64,000 nt of DNA, taken from the NCBI GenBank assembly GCA_017477245.1, contig JAFUWY010000020.1, positions 1-64,000 on the forward strand, given 5' to 3'. Position 1 is the stretch's first letter; every line of letters starts with the position of its first letter. Below the pieces are notes generated by a model. The model searched no databases and was not told the DNA's origin. It saw only the letters and a list, made by a program, of their open reading frames with translations. The stretch is from Bacteroidales bacterium (GTDB lineage Bacteria > Bacteroidota > Bacteroidia > Bacteroidales > UBA932). The translations under genes were made by a program, and so were the position numbers. This document shows positions 16,342-25,382 of the stretch, piece after piece.

Positions 16342-18972
16342 ATGAAAAAGATAGTCAAATTCGCACTTCTTGCGGCCCTGTGCGCCGGCGCCGCATCCTG
16401 TGTCAAGCCGATCACCGAGGACGCCTTCTCCAAGGACCCGGTGGCTCCGGAACTCTATGCCCACAACGACATCCTGATGACGGCCAACACCATGGACGAG
16501 GATGTCAACTTCTCCTGGAGCGCCTACCGCAACCTCCCGGAAGACCTGTCGTACCAGCTCGTGGCCACCTACAACGGCACGGACGCCGTGATCGCGACCA
16601 CGAAGGACACCTGGTTCAAGACTTCCAAGACGGCCTTCAAGAGCCTGATCTATACGAGTTTCCCGAATGCGCCGGTCAATGACACCTTCTCCCTGACCTT
16701 CCGCGTGGTCGTGGCCAGCGACGGCGACCTCTACGAGTCGCCCGCGCTGACCATCAACGTGTATGCGCTCGGCGACGCCGTGGCCCCCGTGGTCACCCTC
16801 GTCCAGAAGGAACTCAAGCTCGATCCCGCCACCCCGACCGCCGAGGTCGCCCTCATCACCTGGGAGCCGGCCCGCCTGGTCTACGGCGAGGAGATCAGCT
16901 ACAACGTCTACCTGACCACCGCCACGGAGAAGACCCCGTCCACCAAGGCCGAGGCCGTCTCCGACTACCTGCTGGCCGAAGGGATCTCCGGCACCAGCTA
17001 CGCCATGACGGTCGACGCCCTCAACGAGGCGGTCATCGCCGCGGGCGGCGCCGAAGCGGCCGCCGTCCCCGTGACCTTCCGCGTGAAGGCGCTCTGCGCT
17101 TCCCTGCCGGAAGGTATCACGGCCTCTTCCGCCCCGATGACGGTCACGACCTACGTGGCCACCTTCCCGGACGTCCTCTACACCCCGGGCAGCCACCAGG
17201 GCTGGGATCCCGCCACGGCGGCTACGCTCAAGCAGTCCTCCTCCGTCAAGGGCTACTACGAGGGCATCATCGACCTCACGACCGCCGACGGCAGCGACGC
17301 CCAGTTCAAGTTCAGCCCGAACCCCGCGTGGCAGGATGACTTCGGCGGCCAGGTGACCGTGGGCGGCAAGGACGGCGTGTACGTCTCCGCCGAGGGAACC
17401 GTCGGCGTGGCCGACAACATCTCCGTCCCGTCCGGCGTCTACGTGATCATGCTCAACAAGAAGCTGAACACCATCAAGATGGTCTCCATCAAGAGCCTCG
17501 GCATGATCGGCACGGCTGCCGGCGGCTGGGACGAGGAACTGCCCATGGAGTGGGACAAGGAGACCAACGTCTTCACCGTCACGGCCGACATCGTGCCGGG
17601 CGAGTACAAGTTCCGCCTCAACGACGACTGGGACTTCTCCATCGACAACACCGGCGGTGTCAACGGCGGCGGCGCCAACTACCAGACCGACGCCGAGGGC
17701 AGGTACAAGGTCAGCATCGACATGGGCAGCCACCCGTACACGGTCAAGTTCGCCGACACCTCCTTCCCGGACATGCTCTATGTCCCCGGCTCCCACAACG
17801 GCTGGAACCACGCCGCCACGACCCTGAAGGGCGACGGCGCCGGCCACTATGAGGGCTACGTCAACGTCGGCGGCGAGTGGGGCTTCAAGTTCACGCCGCA
17901 GGCCGACTGGAATGCCGGCGAGTGGGGCTTCGACAAGAGCTCCACGCCCGCGACAAGCGAGGCCGGCGAGACCACCTACTCCCTGACCCGCAGCGACGCA
18001 GGCAACATCATGGAAGGCAGCGAGGTGACCTACGCCCGCGTGAAGGTGGACCTCCCGAACCTCCAGGTCAAGGTCCTCCCGGTCAAGAGCGTCGCCATCT
18101 GCGGCTCCTTCACCGAGTGGAGCGTCAAGGATGAATTCAAGATGACCTACTCCGCCGACAGCGACAGCTGGAAGATCGAAGGCGTGACCATCCCGAAGGG
18201 CGGCCAGTGGAAGTTCCGCATGAACGACGACGCCAACTGGACGGCTAACCTGGGCTACGGCTCCCTCGGCGACCTCGTGCAGGACGGCAACAACATCGCC
18301 GACACCGAACCCGGCGTCTACACGATCGAGCTCTTCATCGGCGCCACCCCGTACCGCGCCACGCTCACCAAGACCGGCGACGCGGACGCCCCGGCCCTCC
18401 CGGAGACGATGTACATCATCGGCAATGACTTCGGCAGCTGGAACTGGGACAGCGAATCCGTCGTGGACATGACCCCGGTCAACGGCAAAGACGGCGCCTT
18501 CTGGGCCATCCGCTACCTGACTGCGGACACCGAGTTCAAGTTCTGCCCGGTCCGGGCCTGGAACGGCGACTTCTGCACCCTCGGCACCAACGAGGGCTTC
18601 ACGACCCCCGGTAACAACAAGGTGGAGAAAGCCGGCCTGTACATCATTTGCGTGGATGCGGCCGCTGACCGCATCCTGGTCGAGCCCGCCCGGGTCTTCG
18701 GTATCGGCGACTGCTTCGGCGGCTGGGAGAGCGATCCCGTGGCGTTCACCGTGGACGGAGCCAAGGTCGTTTCCCCGGCCTTGGCCGCGGGCGAACTCCG
18801 CATGTACACGGCGGCTTCCTGCTATGACGCTGCCTGGTGGCAGATGGAGTTCATCGTCCTTGACGGCAAGATCGCTTACCGTGGCAACGGCGGCGACCAG
18901 GAGCGCGTCTCCTGCACCGCTGGCCAGAAGGTCACCCTCGACTTCAACGCCGGCACCGGCGTGATCGAATAA
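16342..18972 (+). CDS. susF: Enlarged SusF-like multi-module starch-binding lipoprotein
   Basis: 876 residues, against about 485 for the classical SusF. After the lipobox (GAASC) come two Ig-like segments (INFSW-type strands near residues 45-250), then about six tandem binding modules, each opening with a hydrophobic strand, a Gly and a Trp-rich turn: YTPGSHQGWD, GMIGTAAGGWD, YVPGSHNGWN, AICGSFTEWS, YIIGNDFGSWNW and FGIGDCFGGWE. It should bind extended starch at the cell surface. The last gene of the susCDEF run, it is followed by a 14-bp terminator hairpin. Confidence 0.85.
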   Translation: MKKIVKFALLAALCAGAASCVKPITEDAFSKDPVAPELYAHNDILMTANTMDEDVNFSWSAYRNLPEDLSYQLVATYNGTDAVIATTKDTWFKTSKTAFKSLIYTSFPNAPVNDTFSLTFRVVVASDGDLYESPALTINVYALGDAVAPVVTLVQKELKLDPATPTAEVALITWEPARLVYGEEISYNVYLTTATEKTPSTKAEAVSDYLLAEGISGTSYAMTVDALNEAVIAAGGAEAAAVPVTFRVKALCASLPEGITASSAPMTVTTYVATFPDVLYTPGSHQGWDPATAATLKQSSSVKGYYEGIIDLTTADGSDAQFKFSPNPAWQDDFGGQVTVGGKDGVYVSAEGTVGVADNISVPSGVYVIMLNKKLNTIKMVSIKSLGMIGTAAGGWDEELPMEWDKETNVFTVTADIVPGEYKFRLNDDWDFSIDNTGGVNGGGANYQTDAEGRYKVSIDMGSHPYTVKFADTSFPDMLYVPGSHNGWNHAATTLKGDGAGHYEGYVNVGGEWGFKFTPQADWNAGEWGFDKSSTPATSEAGETTYSLTRSDAGNIMEGSEVTYARVKVDLPNLQVKVLPVKSVAICGSFTEWSVKDEFKMTYSADSDSWKIEGVTIPKGGQWKFRMNDDANWTANLGYGSLGDLVQDGNNIADTEPGVYTIELFIGATPYRATLTKTGDADAPALPETMYIIGNDFGSWNWDSESVVDMTPVNGKDGAFWAIRYLTADTEFKFCPVRAWNGDFCTLGTNEGFTTPGNNKVEKAGLYIICVDAAADRILVEPARVFGIGDCFGGWESDPVAFTVDGAKVVSPALAAGELRMYTAASCYDAAWWQMEFIVLDGKIAYRGNGGDQERVSCTAGQKVTLDFNAGTGVIE

Positions 18973-18986
18973 GCTTTTTGATGACT

Positions 18987-19021
18987 GACAAAAGCGCCAA
19001 CAACCGATTGGCGCTTTTGTC
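18987..19021 (+). terminator. Terminator after susF
   Basis: Perfect 14-bp stem (GACAAAAGCGCCAA at 18987-19000, partner at 19008-19021) with a 7-nt loop; its right arm carries TTTTG. The promoter of the following amylase gene overlaps this hairpin, separating two transcription units. Confidence 0.7.
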
Positions 19022-19036
19022 AATATTGTATCTTTG
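19008..19036 (+). promoter_or_regulatory. Promoter of the susG-like amylase gene
   Basis: TATCTTTG at 19029-19036 with TTGG at 19008-19011. The ATG is at 19042, so the mRNA should be nearly leaderless. Confidence 0.65.
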
Positions 19037-19041
19037 CATCT

Positions 19042-21315
19042 ATGAAACGGTCCATCCTGTTCCTGATTTCCACCCTGCTCCTGCTGGCCGGCTGTGAGAA
19101 GCCCGCGCCGGTCGCGGAGAAGCATTCGCTGTCCGTCTCTCCGACGACGCTGTCGTTCGCCACGGACGAGACTTCGTCGCAGACCCTCACGGTGTCCAGC
19201 GACACCAAGTGGAGCGTATCCGTGGCCACCGGCGGCAGCTGGTGCTCGCTGTCCACCCTCTCGGGCCAGGGCGGCGGGACGCTCTCCGTCACCGCCGCGG
19301 CCAACAAGACCCCGGAAGCGCGCAGCACCACGCTGACCTTCTCGGCGGCCCAGTGCGACCCGGTCACCGTGACCGTGAACCAGGTCGCGGGCAAGGAGCA
19401 GGACCAGACCGAGACGGTCGCGCTCTCCGCCCATCCCCGCGCCTGGGACGGGCAGAAGCGCGCGGACGTGACCTACCAGGTCAACGTCTATAGCTTCGCC
19501 GACTCCGACGGGGACGGCTGGGGCGACCTCAAGGGCGTGGCGCAGCACCTGGACTACTTCGAGAAGCTGGGCGTCTCCGCGCTCTGGCTCTCCCCCGTCC
19601 AGGCCTCCATGAGCTACCACGGCTATGACGTGACGGACTACGGCACAATCAATCCCAAGCTCGGCACGGAAGCCGATTTCAAGGCCCTGATCGACCAGGC
19701 CGGGGCCAAGGGGATCGACATCTACATGGACTACGTGCTCAACCACTCCGGCAGCGATAACGACTGGTTCCGGCAGGCCTGCAGCAGCACGGACAGCAAG
19801 TACCGCAGCTACTATGTCTTCTCTGACAACCCGACAGCGGACGCCGCGGCTGGCAAGATCGACAACTACGGCGGCGCCAAGGACCCCGGCATGGGCGCCT
19901 GGTACCCCCTGTCCGGCACGACCGGCGGACGCCTGCATTTCAAGTGGGACACCAACGCCAAGACCGTGACGGTCACCTCGACCGATGCCGCCGCGCAAGC
20001 CTCGAACCCCTCCGCCTCCCGGTGGCTCTACTTCGGGGATGCCAAGCTGATGGGACTTTATGAGACCTCCGGCGGGATCTTCGAGATCACGGTGGACTAC
20101 CAGTCCACGTGGGGCTTCCTGCTGCGCACCTCCGCCACCTCCTGGGACGGCGGCACCAAATGGGGCGGCGACGGCCAGACCCTGACCCTCGGCACGCCCT
20201 ACGCGGTCAACAATTCCACGGCAAAGGACATCACCTTCGCCGGCGGGAGCTACTACTTCGCCAGCTTCGACAAGTCCATGCCGGACCTCAACTACGGACC
20301 GGCCGACAAGGCGTCTGAATCCGCGGCCTTCAAGGCCCTCGCGGCCACGGCCGACAAATGGATCGACCTGGGCGTGAACGGCCTGCGGCTCGACGCCGTG
20401 ATGTGGATCTACCAGAAACAGGCTGCGGCCAACGCCGCCTTCCTCAAGGCCTGGTACGACCACTGCAACGCCACCTACAAGGCCCGCGGGGGCAAGGGCG
20501 ACTTCTACATGGTCGGCGAAGCCTGGGCCGACACGGCCGAGCAGATGGCCCCGTACTACAAGGGCCTGCCGTCCAACTTCAACTTCTACTACTGGTACAC
20601 CCTCAAGGACCGCATCGACAAGAAGCAGGGCAACGATTTCGCCAAGACCGTGCTCTACTTCCGCGGCCTGTTCGAGGCGCAGCGGTCCGGCTTCATCGAC
20701 GCCATCAAACTCACCAACCACGACGAGAACCGCGCCGCCGAGGACCTCGGCAAGAGCCTCTCCAAGGAGAAACTGGCCGCGGCCGTGCTGCTGACTTCGC
20801 CCGGCAAGCCCTACGTCTACCAGGGCGAGGAGCTCGGCTACTGGGGCAAGAAAGACGGCGGCGACGAATACGTCCGCGCCCCGATCAAGTGGACCAAGAC
20901 CGGGTCCGTGCCGTCGAAGGCCCTGAACGAAAAGATCGACAAGGACATGCTCTCCGCCTCCATCTCCGTGGAGGCCCAGGAAGCCGACGCCGGTTCGCTG
21001 CTCGGCACCTACCGGACGTTCGCGCAGCTGCGCAACAACTATCCGGCCCTCGCCGCCGGCACCATGACGGAGTACAGCATGTCCACCAAGACCCTGGCCG
21101 CCTGGTATCTCACGGCCGGCACGCAGAAACTGCTGGTCGTCCACAACTTCAGTGACGCCAAGGCCGGCGCCTCCTTCGGCACCGAAGACCTCTCGCGGCC
21201 GATCGCCGTGAGCGGCGCCGGCGAGGTGGAGACCACCACCTCCGGCGGCGCGGTCAAGGGCCGCACCCTGCGCCTGGACCCCTGGTCCTCCGCCGTTTTC
21301 CTGATTTCCGAATAA
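19042..21315 (+). CDS. susG: SusG-like surface alpha-amylase (BACON + GH13 with inserted binding domain)
   Basis: 757 residues. Lipobox LLLAGC; a BACON domain at about 30-115 (LSFATDETSSQTLTVSSDTKWSVS); then GH13. Catalytic residues are Asp451 (GLRLDAV), Glu493 (VGEAW) and Asp561 (NHDEN). Between the early barrel (MDYVLNHSGSDNDWF) and the nucleophile is an insert (about 275-405; YLYFGDAKL-like segment WLYFGDAKLMGLYE, VDYQSTWGFLLRTS) that matches the CBM58 inserted in B. thetaiotaomicron SusG. It would cut starch at the cell surface. BACON is an addition relative to SusG. It starts its own unit and is followed 4 nt later by the GH53 gene. Confidence 0.92.
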   Translation: MKRSILFLISTLLLLAGCEKPAPVAEKHSLSVSPTTLSFATDETSSQTLTVSSDTKWSVSVATGGSWCSLSTLSGQGGGTLSVTAAANKTPEARSTTLTFSAAQCDPVTVTVNQVAGKEQDQTETVALSAHPRAWDGQKRADVTYQVNVYSFADSDGDGWGDLKGVAQHLDYFEKLGVSALWLSPVQASMSYHGYDVTDYGTINPKLGTEADFKALIDQAGAKGIDIYMDYVLNHSGSDNDWFRQACSSTDSKYRSYYVFSDNPTADAAAGKIDNYGGAKDPGMGAWYPLSGTTGGRLHFKWDTNAKTVTVTSTDAAAQASNPSASRWLYFGDAKLMGLYETSGGIFEITVDYQSTWGFLLRTSATSWDGGTKWGGDGQTLTLGTPYAVNNSTAKDITFAGGSYYFASFDKSMPDLNYGPADKASESAAFKALAATADKWIDLGVNGLRLDAVMWIYQKQAAANAAFLKAWYDHCNATYKARGGKGDFYMVGEAWADTAEQMAPYYKGLPSNFNFYYWYTLKDRIDKKQGNDFAKTVLYFRGLFEAQRSGFIDAIKLTNHDENRAAEDLGKSLSKEKLAAAVLLTSPGKPYVYQGEELGYWGKKDGGDEYVRAPIKWTKTGSVPSKALNEKIDKDMLSASISVEAQEADAGSLLGTYRTFAQLRNNYPALAAGTMTEYSMSTKTLAAWYLTAGTQKLLVVHNFSDAKAGASFGTEDLSRPIAVSGAGEVETTTSGGAVKGRTLRLDPWSSAVFLISE

Positions 21316-21319
21316 TCCG

Positions 21320-22387
21320 ATGAGACACAGATTCCTGACCCTTATAGCCCTCTGCGCGGCGTTGGCCGGCGGCTGCGACAAGCGGCCGGCCGTCACCCCG
21401 ACGCCCGACCCGGATCCCGACCCGGATCCCGTGCCCGTCACCGCCACCCTCGTCAAGGGCGCCGACATCAGCTGGACCACCGAGATGGAGTCCAAGGGAT
21501 ACAAATTCTACAACGCCGCCGGACAGGAGCGCGAATGCACCGCCCTGATGAAGGAGCTGGGCATGGACGCCATCCGCCTGCGCGTCTGGGTGAACCCCGA
21601 AGGGGGCTGGAACGGCAAGGCCGACGTGGTCGCGAAAGCAAAACGAGTCCAGGCACTGGGCCTGAAACTGCTGATCGACTTCCACTACAGCGACACCTGG
21701 GCCGATCCGGGCCACCAGACCGTGCCGGCTGCCTGGAAGGGCAAGAACGCCGCCGACATGGCCGCGGCCGTGAAGGCCCACACGCAGGAGGTCCTGCAGG
21801 CCCTCAAGGACGCGGGTTGCGACGTGGCCTGGGTCCAGGTGGGCAACGAGACCACCCAGGGCATGCTCTGGGACAGCGGCAAGGTGTCCGGCAGCACTGT
21901 GGGCCAGTTCTGCAACTATTTCAAGGCCGGCCGGGAGGCCGTGAAGGCCGTCTTTCCGCAGGCGCAGGTGATCCTGCACCTGGACAACGGCTGGAAGCTG
22001 GCCACGCTGGACTGGTTCCTCGGCCTGATGAAGCAGAGCGCCCTGGACTACGACATCCTGGGCCTGTCGCTCTACCCCTCCTACTGGGAGAACAACGCCT
22101 ACCCCGACTGGACCCCCAAGGTCAAGCAATTCGTCGACAACCTCCCGAAACTCAAGCAGAGCTACGGCAAGCCCGTGATGCTGGTGGAGTTCGGCATGCC
22201 CGCCAGCCAGCCTGACAAGGCCCGGGCGGCCCTGCAGTACCTGCTGGACAACACCAAGGCCTACGACTACTTCCTGGGCATCTTCTACTGGGAGCCCGAG
22301 GCCGAGCACGACCGCAACAACTACGACTACGGCGCCTTCTCCGGCGGCAAGCCGACCGCCGCCCTGGCGCCCTTCGCCCGACAATAA
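21320..22387 (+). CDS. GH53 endo-beta-1,4-galactanase lipoprotein
   Basis: 355 residues with a lipobox (ALAGGC) and a Asp-Pro repeat linker (PDPDPDPDP) that would lift the enzyme off the membrane. The GH53 signatures are clear: GADISWTTEMESKG, IRLRVWVNP, DFHYSDTWADPGHQ, Glu177 acid/base in VGNETTQG and Glu290 nucleophile in LVEFG. GH53 cuts beta-1,4-galactan, the side chain of pectin, not starch. It is placed 4 nt after the amylase and 3 nt before the double GH13 gene, so it is co-expressed with starch enzymes. Confidence 0.92.
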   Translation: MRHRFLTLIALCAALAGGCDKRPAVTPTPDPDPDPDPVPVTATLVKGADISWTTEMESKGYKFYNAAGQERECTALMKELGMDAIRLRVWVNPEGGWNGKADVVAKAKRVQALGLKLLIDFHYSDTWADPGHQTVPAAWKGKNAADMAAAVKAHTQEVLQALKDAGCDVAWVQVGNETTQGMLWDSGKVSGSTVGQFCNYFKAGREAVKAVFPQAQVILHLDNGWKLATLDWFLGLMKQSALDYDILGLSLYPSYWENNAYPDWTPKVKQFVDNLPKLKQSYGKPVMLVEFGMPASQPDKARAALQYLLDNTKAYDYFLGIFYWEPEAEHDRNNYDYGAFSGGKPTAALAPFARQ

Positions 22388-22390
22388 GAC

Positions 22391-25372
22391 ATGAACCGTT
22401 TCCTGTATATCCTGACCCTCGCGGCAACCCTCGCCGCCTGCACCCCGAAACCGGCACAGCAGCCCGCCGCCGGCCGCCCCGCCGACGGCCTCGTCTACGA
22501 ACTCAACGTCCGACAGCTCACCCCCGAAGGCACCTTCGCAGCGGCCGAAAGCCAGCTCCCGCTGCTGCAGGAGCTGGGCGTGGAGACCATCTGGGTGATG
22601 CCGCCCTACCCCATCGGGGAGAAGGGCCGCAAGGGCACCCTGGGATCCTACTACGCCATCCGGGACTACTGCGACATCAATCCCGAGTTCGGCACCCTCG
22701 CCGACTTCGACCACTTCCTCGCGGCCGCACACGAGGCCGGCTTCCGGGTCATCCTCGACTGGGTGGCCAACCACACGGCGCCCGACCACCCGTGGGTCAC
22801 GCAGAAGCCGGCGGACTGGTATGTGCGTGACGCGCAGGGCAATACCATCGTCGAATACGACTGGACCGACATCGCCAAGCTCAACTACGCCAACGCAGAC
22901 ATGCGCGCCGAGATGGAGAGATCCATGCGCTTCTGGCTGGACCGCGGCGTGGACGGCTTCCGCTGCGACGTCGCCTACCAGGTCCCGCAGGACTTCTGGG
23001 CGGACGTGCTGCCGCGCCTGCGCGCGGACTACGCCCGGCCGCTGTATTTCCTCGCCGAGGGCGAGGAGGCCTGGCTGCACGACGCCGGCTTCGACACCAC
23101 CTACGCCTGGAAGCTGCACCACCTGCTGAACGACATCGCGCAGGGCAAATGCGGCGCCGACAGCCTGGTGCGCTACCTGGACTGGAACCAGGCCACCTAC
23201 CCCAAGGGCGCCCGCCGGCTCGGATTCACCTCCAACCACGACGAGAACTCCTGGAGCGGCAGCGAATTCGAGCGCATGGGCGACGCCTGGCAGGCGATGA
23301 CCGTGCTCGCCTGGACCCTGCCGCAGGCCCAGCCCCTGCTCTACACGGGCCAGGAATACGGCTACGACCACCGCTTCGCCTTCTTTGAGAAAGACCCGAT
23401 CCCCGCGCGCAAGACCAACGCCGTGACGGACTTCTACCGCCATCTGGCGCAGCTGCGCCGCACCCACCCGGCCATGACGGCCGGCCAGGGCACCTTCCGC
23501 CTGCTGTCCACGGACGACAACACGGTGGTCTACGAACGCGCGACCGCCGACGACCGGGTGCGCATCAGCGTGCAGCTGCAGGCCCCCTGGACCTGGGAGA
23601 TCGAGACCGACGACGACCGCCTCACGCGCATCGATCCGCCCTGCTGGTGGGTGGGCATGGAGACCCCGCTCCAGCTGCTCGTCCAGGGCGAGGGCATCGG
23701 CGGCTGGGACGTCCGCATCGAAGGGCCGGCCGGCGTGAGCGTGGCCGGCACGCACAAGGCCGAGAGTCCCAACTACCTCTTCGTCGACGTGAAGGTGGCG
23801 AAGGACGCGCAGCCCGGCACCCGCCGGCTCGTGTTCTCCAAGGGCCCGGAGACCTTCCGCGTGTCCTACGAGCTGGCCGCGCGCGAGCCGGGCTCGGCGC
23901 AGCGCGGCAGCTTCGGCACGGCCGACGCCGTGTACCTGATCATGCCCGACCGCTTCGTCAACGGCGACCCGGCCAACGACGAGACCCCCGACACGATGGA
24001 GAATCCCGCCTACGACGCCTTCTTCGGCCGCCACGGCGGCGACATCCAGGGCATCGAGGACCGGCTGGACTACATCGCCGACCTGGGCTTCACCGCCATC
24101 TGGAACACCCCGCTCCTCGAGGACGACGAGCCCACCTCTTCCTACCACGGCTACGCCTGCACGGACTACTACCGGATCGACTCCCGCTTCGGCAGCAACG
24201 AGAAATACCGCGAATTCGTGCAGCAGGCCCACGCCCGCGGCCTCAAGGTCATCATGGACGTGGTCACCAACCACTGCGGTGACAGGCACTGGTGGATGGA
24301 GGACCTGCCTTTCGCCGACTGGGTGCACCAGTGGCCGGAATACACGCACTCCAACTGCGCCTTCTCCGCGCAGAACGACCCCTACTGCTCCGAGCACGAC
24401 CGGCAGAACATGGTCGGCGGCTGGTTCGACACCTCGATGGTGGACATGAACCTCGACAACCCCTACGTGCTGCGCTACTTCCAGCAGTGGGCCGCCTGGT
24501 GGACCGAATGGGCCGGGCTGGACGGCTTCCGCGTGGACACCTATCCCTACAACGAGAAGGAGCCGATGTCGCAGTGGTGCGCCTCCGTGCGCCGCGAGTA
24601 TCCGAACCTCAACATCGTGGGCGAAGTCTGGTCCGTCAACGTCCCGCAGGTCGCCTACTGGCAGGATGACAACCCCAACAAGGACGGATTCGACTCCAAC
24701 CTCCCGTCCATCATGGACTTCTGCCTGCAGTCCGCCATCTGCCAGGGCATCAACACCGACCGAGAAGGCTGGGACGAGGGCATCACCAAGTGGTATGACT
24801 CCATCGCCAACGACGTCTACATCCACGACCCGCAGAACATGATGGTCTTCCCGGGCAACCACGACACCGACCGCATCGGCGACGTCGTGGGACAGGATCC
24901 CGCCAAGATGAAGCTCGTGATGGCCCTGCTCGCCACCGTGCGCGGCTACCCGCAGGTCTTCGCGGGCGACGAGCTGATGGTCGTCTCGCGCGACCGCAGC
25001 CAGGGCCACGGCGGCCTGCGCGTGGAACTCCCGGCGGACTGGGAGCAGAACCCCGTCCAGAAGGACCTGCACGACTACGTCCGCACCCTGCTGCAGTGGC
25101 GCAAGGGCTCCGCGGCCGTGCAGCACGGCCGCACGCTCCACTTCCTGAGCCGCGACAACACCTACGCCTACTGGCGCATCGCCGACAGCGGCGAGACGGT
25201 GTTCGTCTACCTCAACAACAACCCCGCCCCGCGCGAGATCCCCTGGGCGGACTACGCCGAGGTCACGGACGGGCTGAAGGGTCCCGGCCGCGATGTCATC
25301 ACCGGAGAAAATGTTAACTTTGCCCCCCGGACCGTGGCGGGCCGCACCGCCCTGGTCGTCGAATTCAAATAG
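22391..25372 (+). CDS. Two-catalytic-domain GH13 enzyme (amylase-like + neopullulanase-like)
   Basis: 993 residues, lipobox LAAC. The first GH13 unit (about 35-370) has Asp193 (GFRCDVAY), Glu223 (FLAEGEE) and Asp284 (SNHDENS). A beta-sandwich linker (about 400-500; PPCWWVGMETPLQLLVQG) matches the N-terminal domain of cyclomaltodextrinases/SusA. The second GH13 unit (about 510-915) has Asp716 (GFRVDTYP), Glu745 (VGEVW) and Asp825 (GNHDTDR), plus a C-terminal domain. Both triads are complete, so both halves may be active. It looks like a SusA neopullulanase fused behind a separate amylase. GH97 follows after 10 nt. Confidence 0.88.
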   Translation: MNRFLYILTLAATLAACTPKPAQQPAAGRPADGLVYELNVRQLTPEGTFAAAESQLPLLQELGVETIWVMPPYPIGEKGRKGTLGSYYAIRDYCDINPEFGTLADFDHFLAAAHEAGFRVILDWVANHTAPDHPWVTQKPADWYVRDAQGNTIVEYDWTDIAKLNYANADMRAEMERSMRFWLDRGVDGFRCDVAYQVPQDFWADVLPRLRADYARPLYFLAEGEEAWLHDAGFDTTYAWKLHHLLNDIAQGKCGADSLVRYLDWNQATYPKGARRLGFTSNHDENSWSGSEFERMGDAWQAMTVLAWTLPQAQPLLYTGQEYGYDHRFAFFEKDPIPARKTNAVTDFYRHLAQLRRTHPAMTAGQGTFRLLSTDDNTVVYERATADDRVRISVQLQAPWTWEIETDDDRLTRIDPPCWWVGMETPLQLLVQGEGIGGWDVRIEGPAGVSVAGTHKAESPNYLFVDVKVAKDAQPGTRRLVFSKGPETFRVSYELAAREPGSAQRGSFGTADAVYLIMPDRFVNGDPANDETPDTMENPAYDAFFGRHGGDIQGIEDRLDYIADLGFTAIWNTPLLEDDEPTSSYHGYACTDYYRIDSRFGSNEKYREFVQQAHARGLKVIMDVVTNHCGDRHWWMEDLPFADWVHQWPEYTHSNCAFSAQNDPYCSEHDRQNMVGGWFDTSMVDMNLDNPYVLRYFQQWAAWWTEWAGLDGFRVDTYPYNEKEPMSQWCASVRREYPNLNIVGEVWSVNVPQVAYWQDDNPNKDGFDSNLPSIMDFCLQSAICQGINTDREGWDEGITKWYDSIANDVYIHDPQNMMVFPGNHDTDRIGDVVGQDPAKMKLVMALLATVRGYPQVFAGDELMVVSRDRSQGHGGLRVELPADWEQNPVQKDLHDYVRTLLQWRKGSAAVQHGRTLHFLSRDNTYAYWRIADSGETVFVYLNNNPAPREIPWADYAEVTDGLKGPGRDVITGENVNFAPRTVAGRTALVVEFK

Positions 25373-25382
25373 CTCCCGCCCC

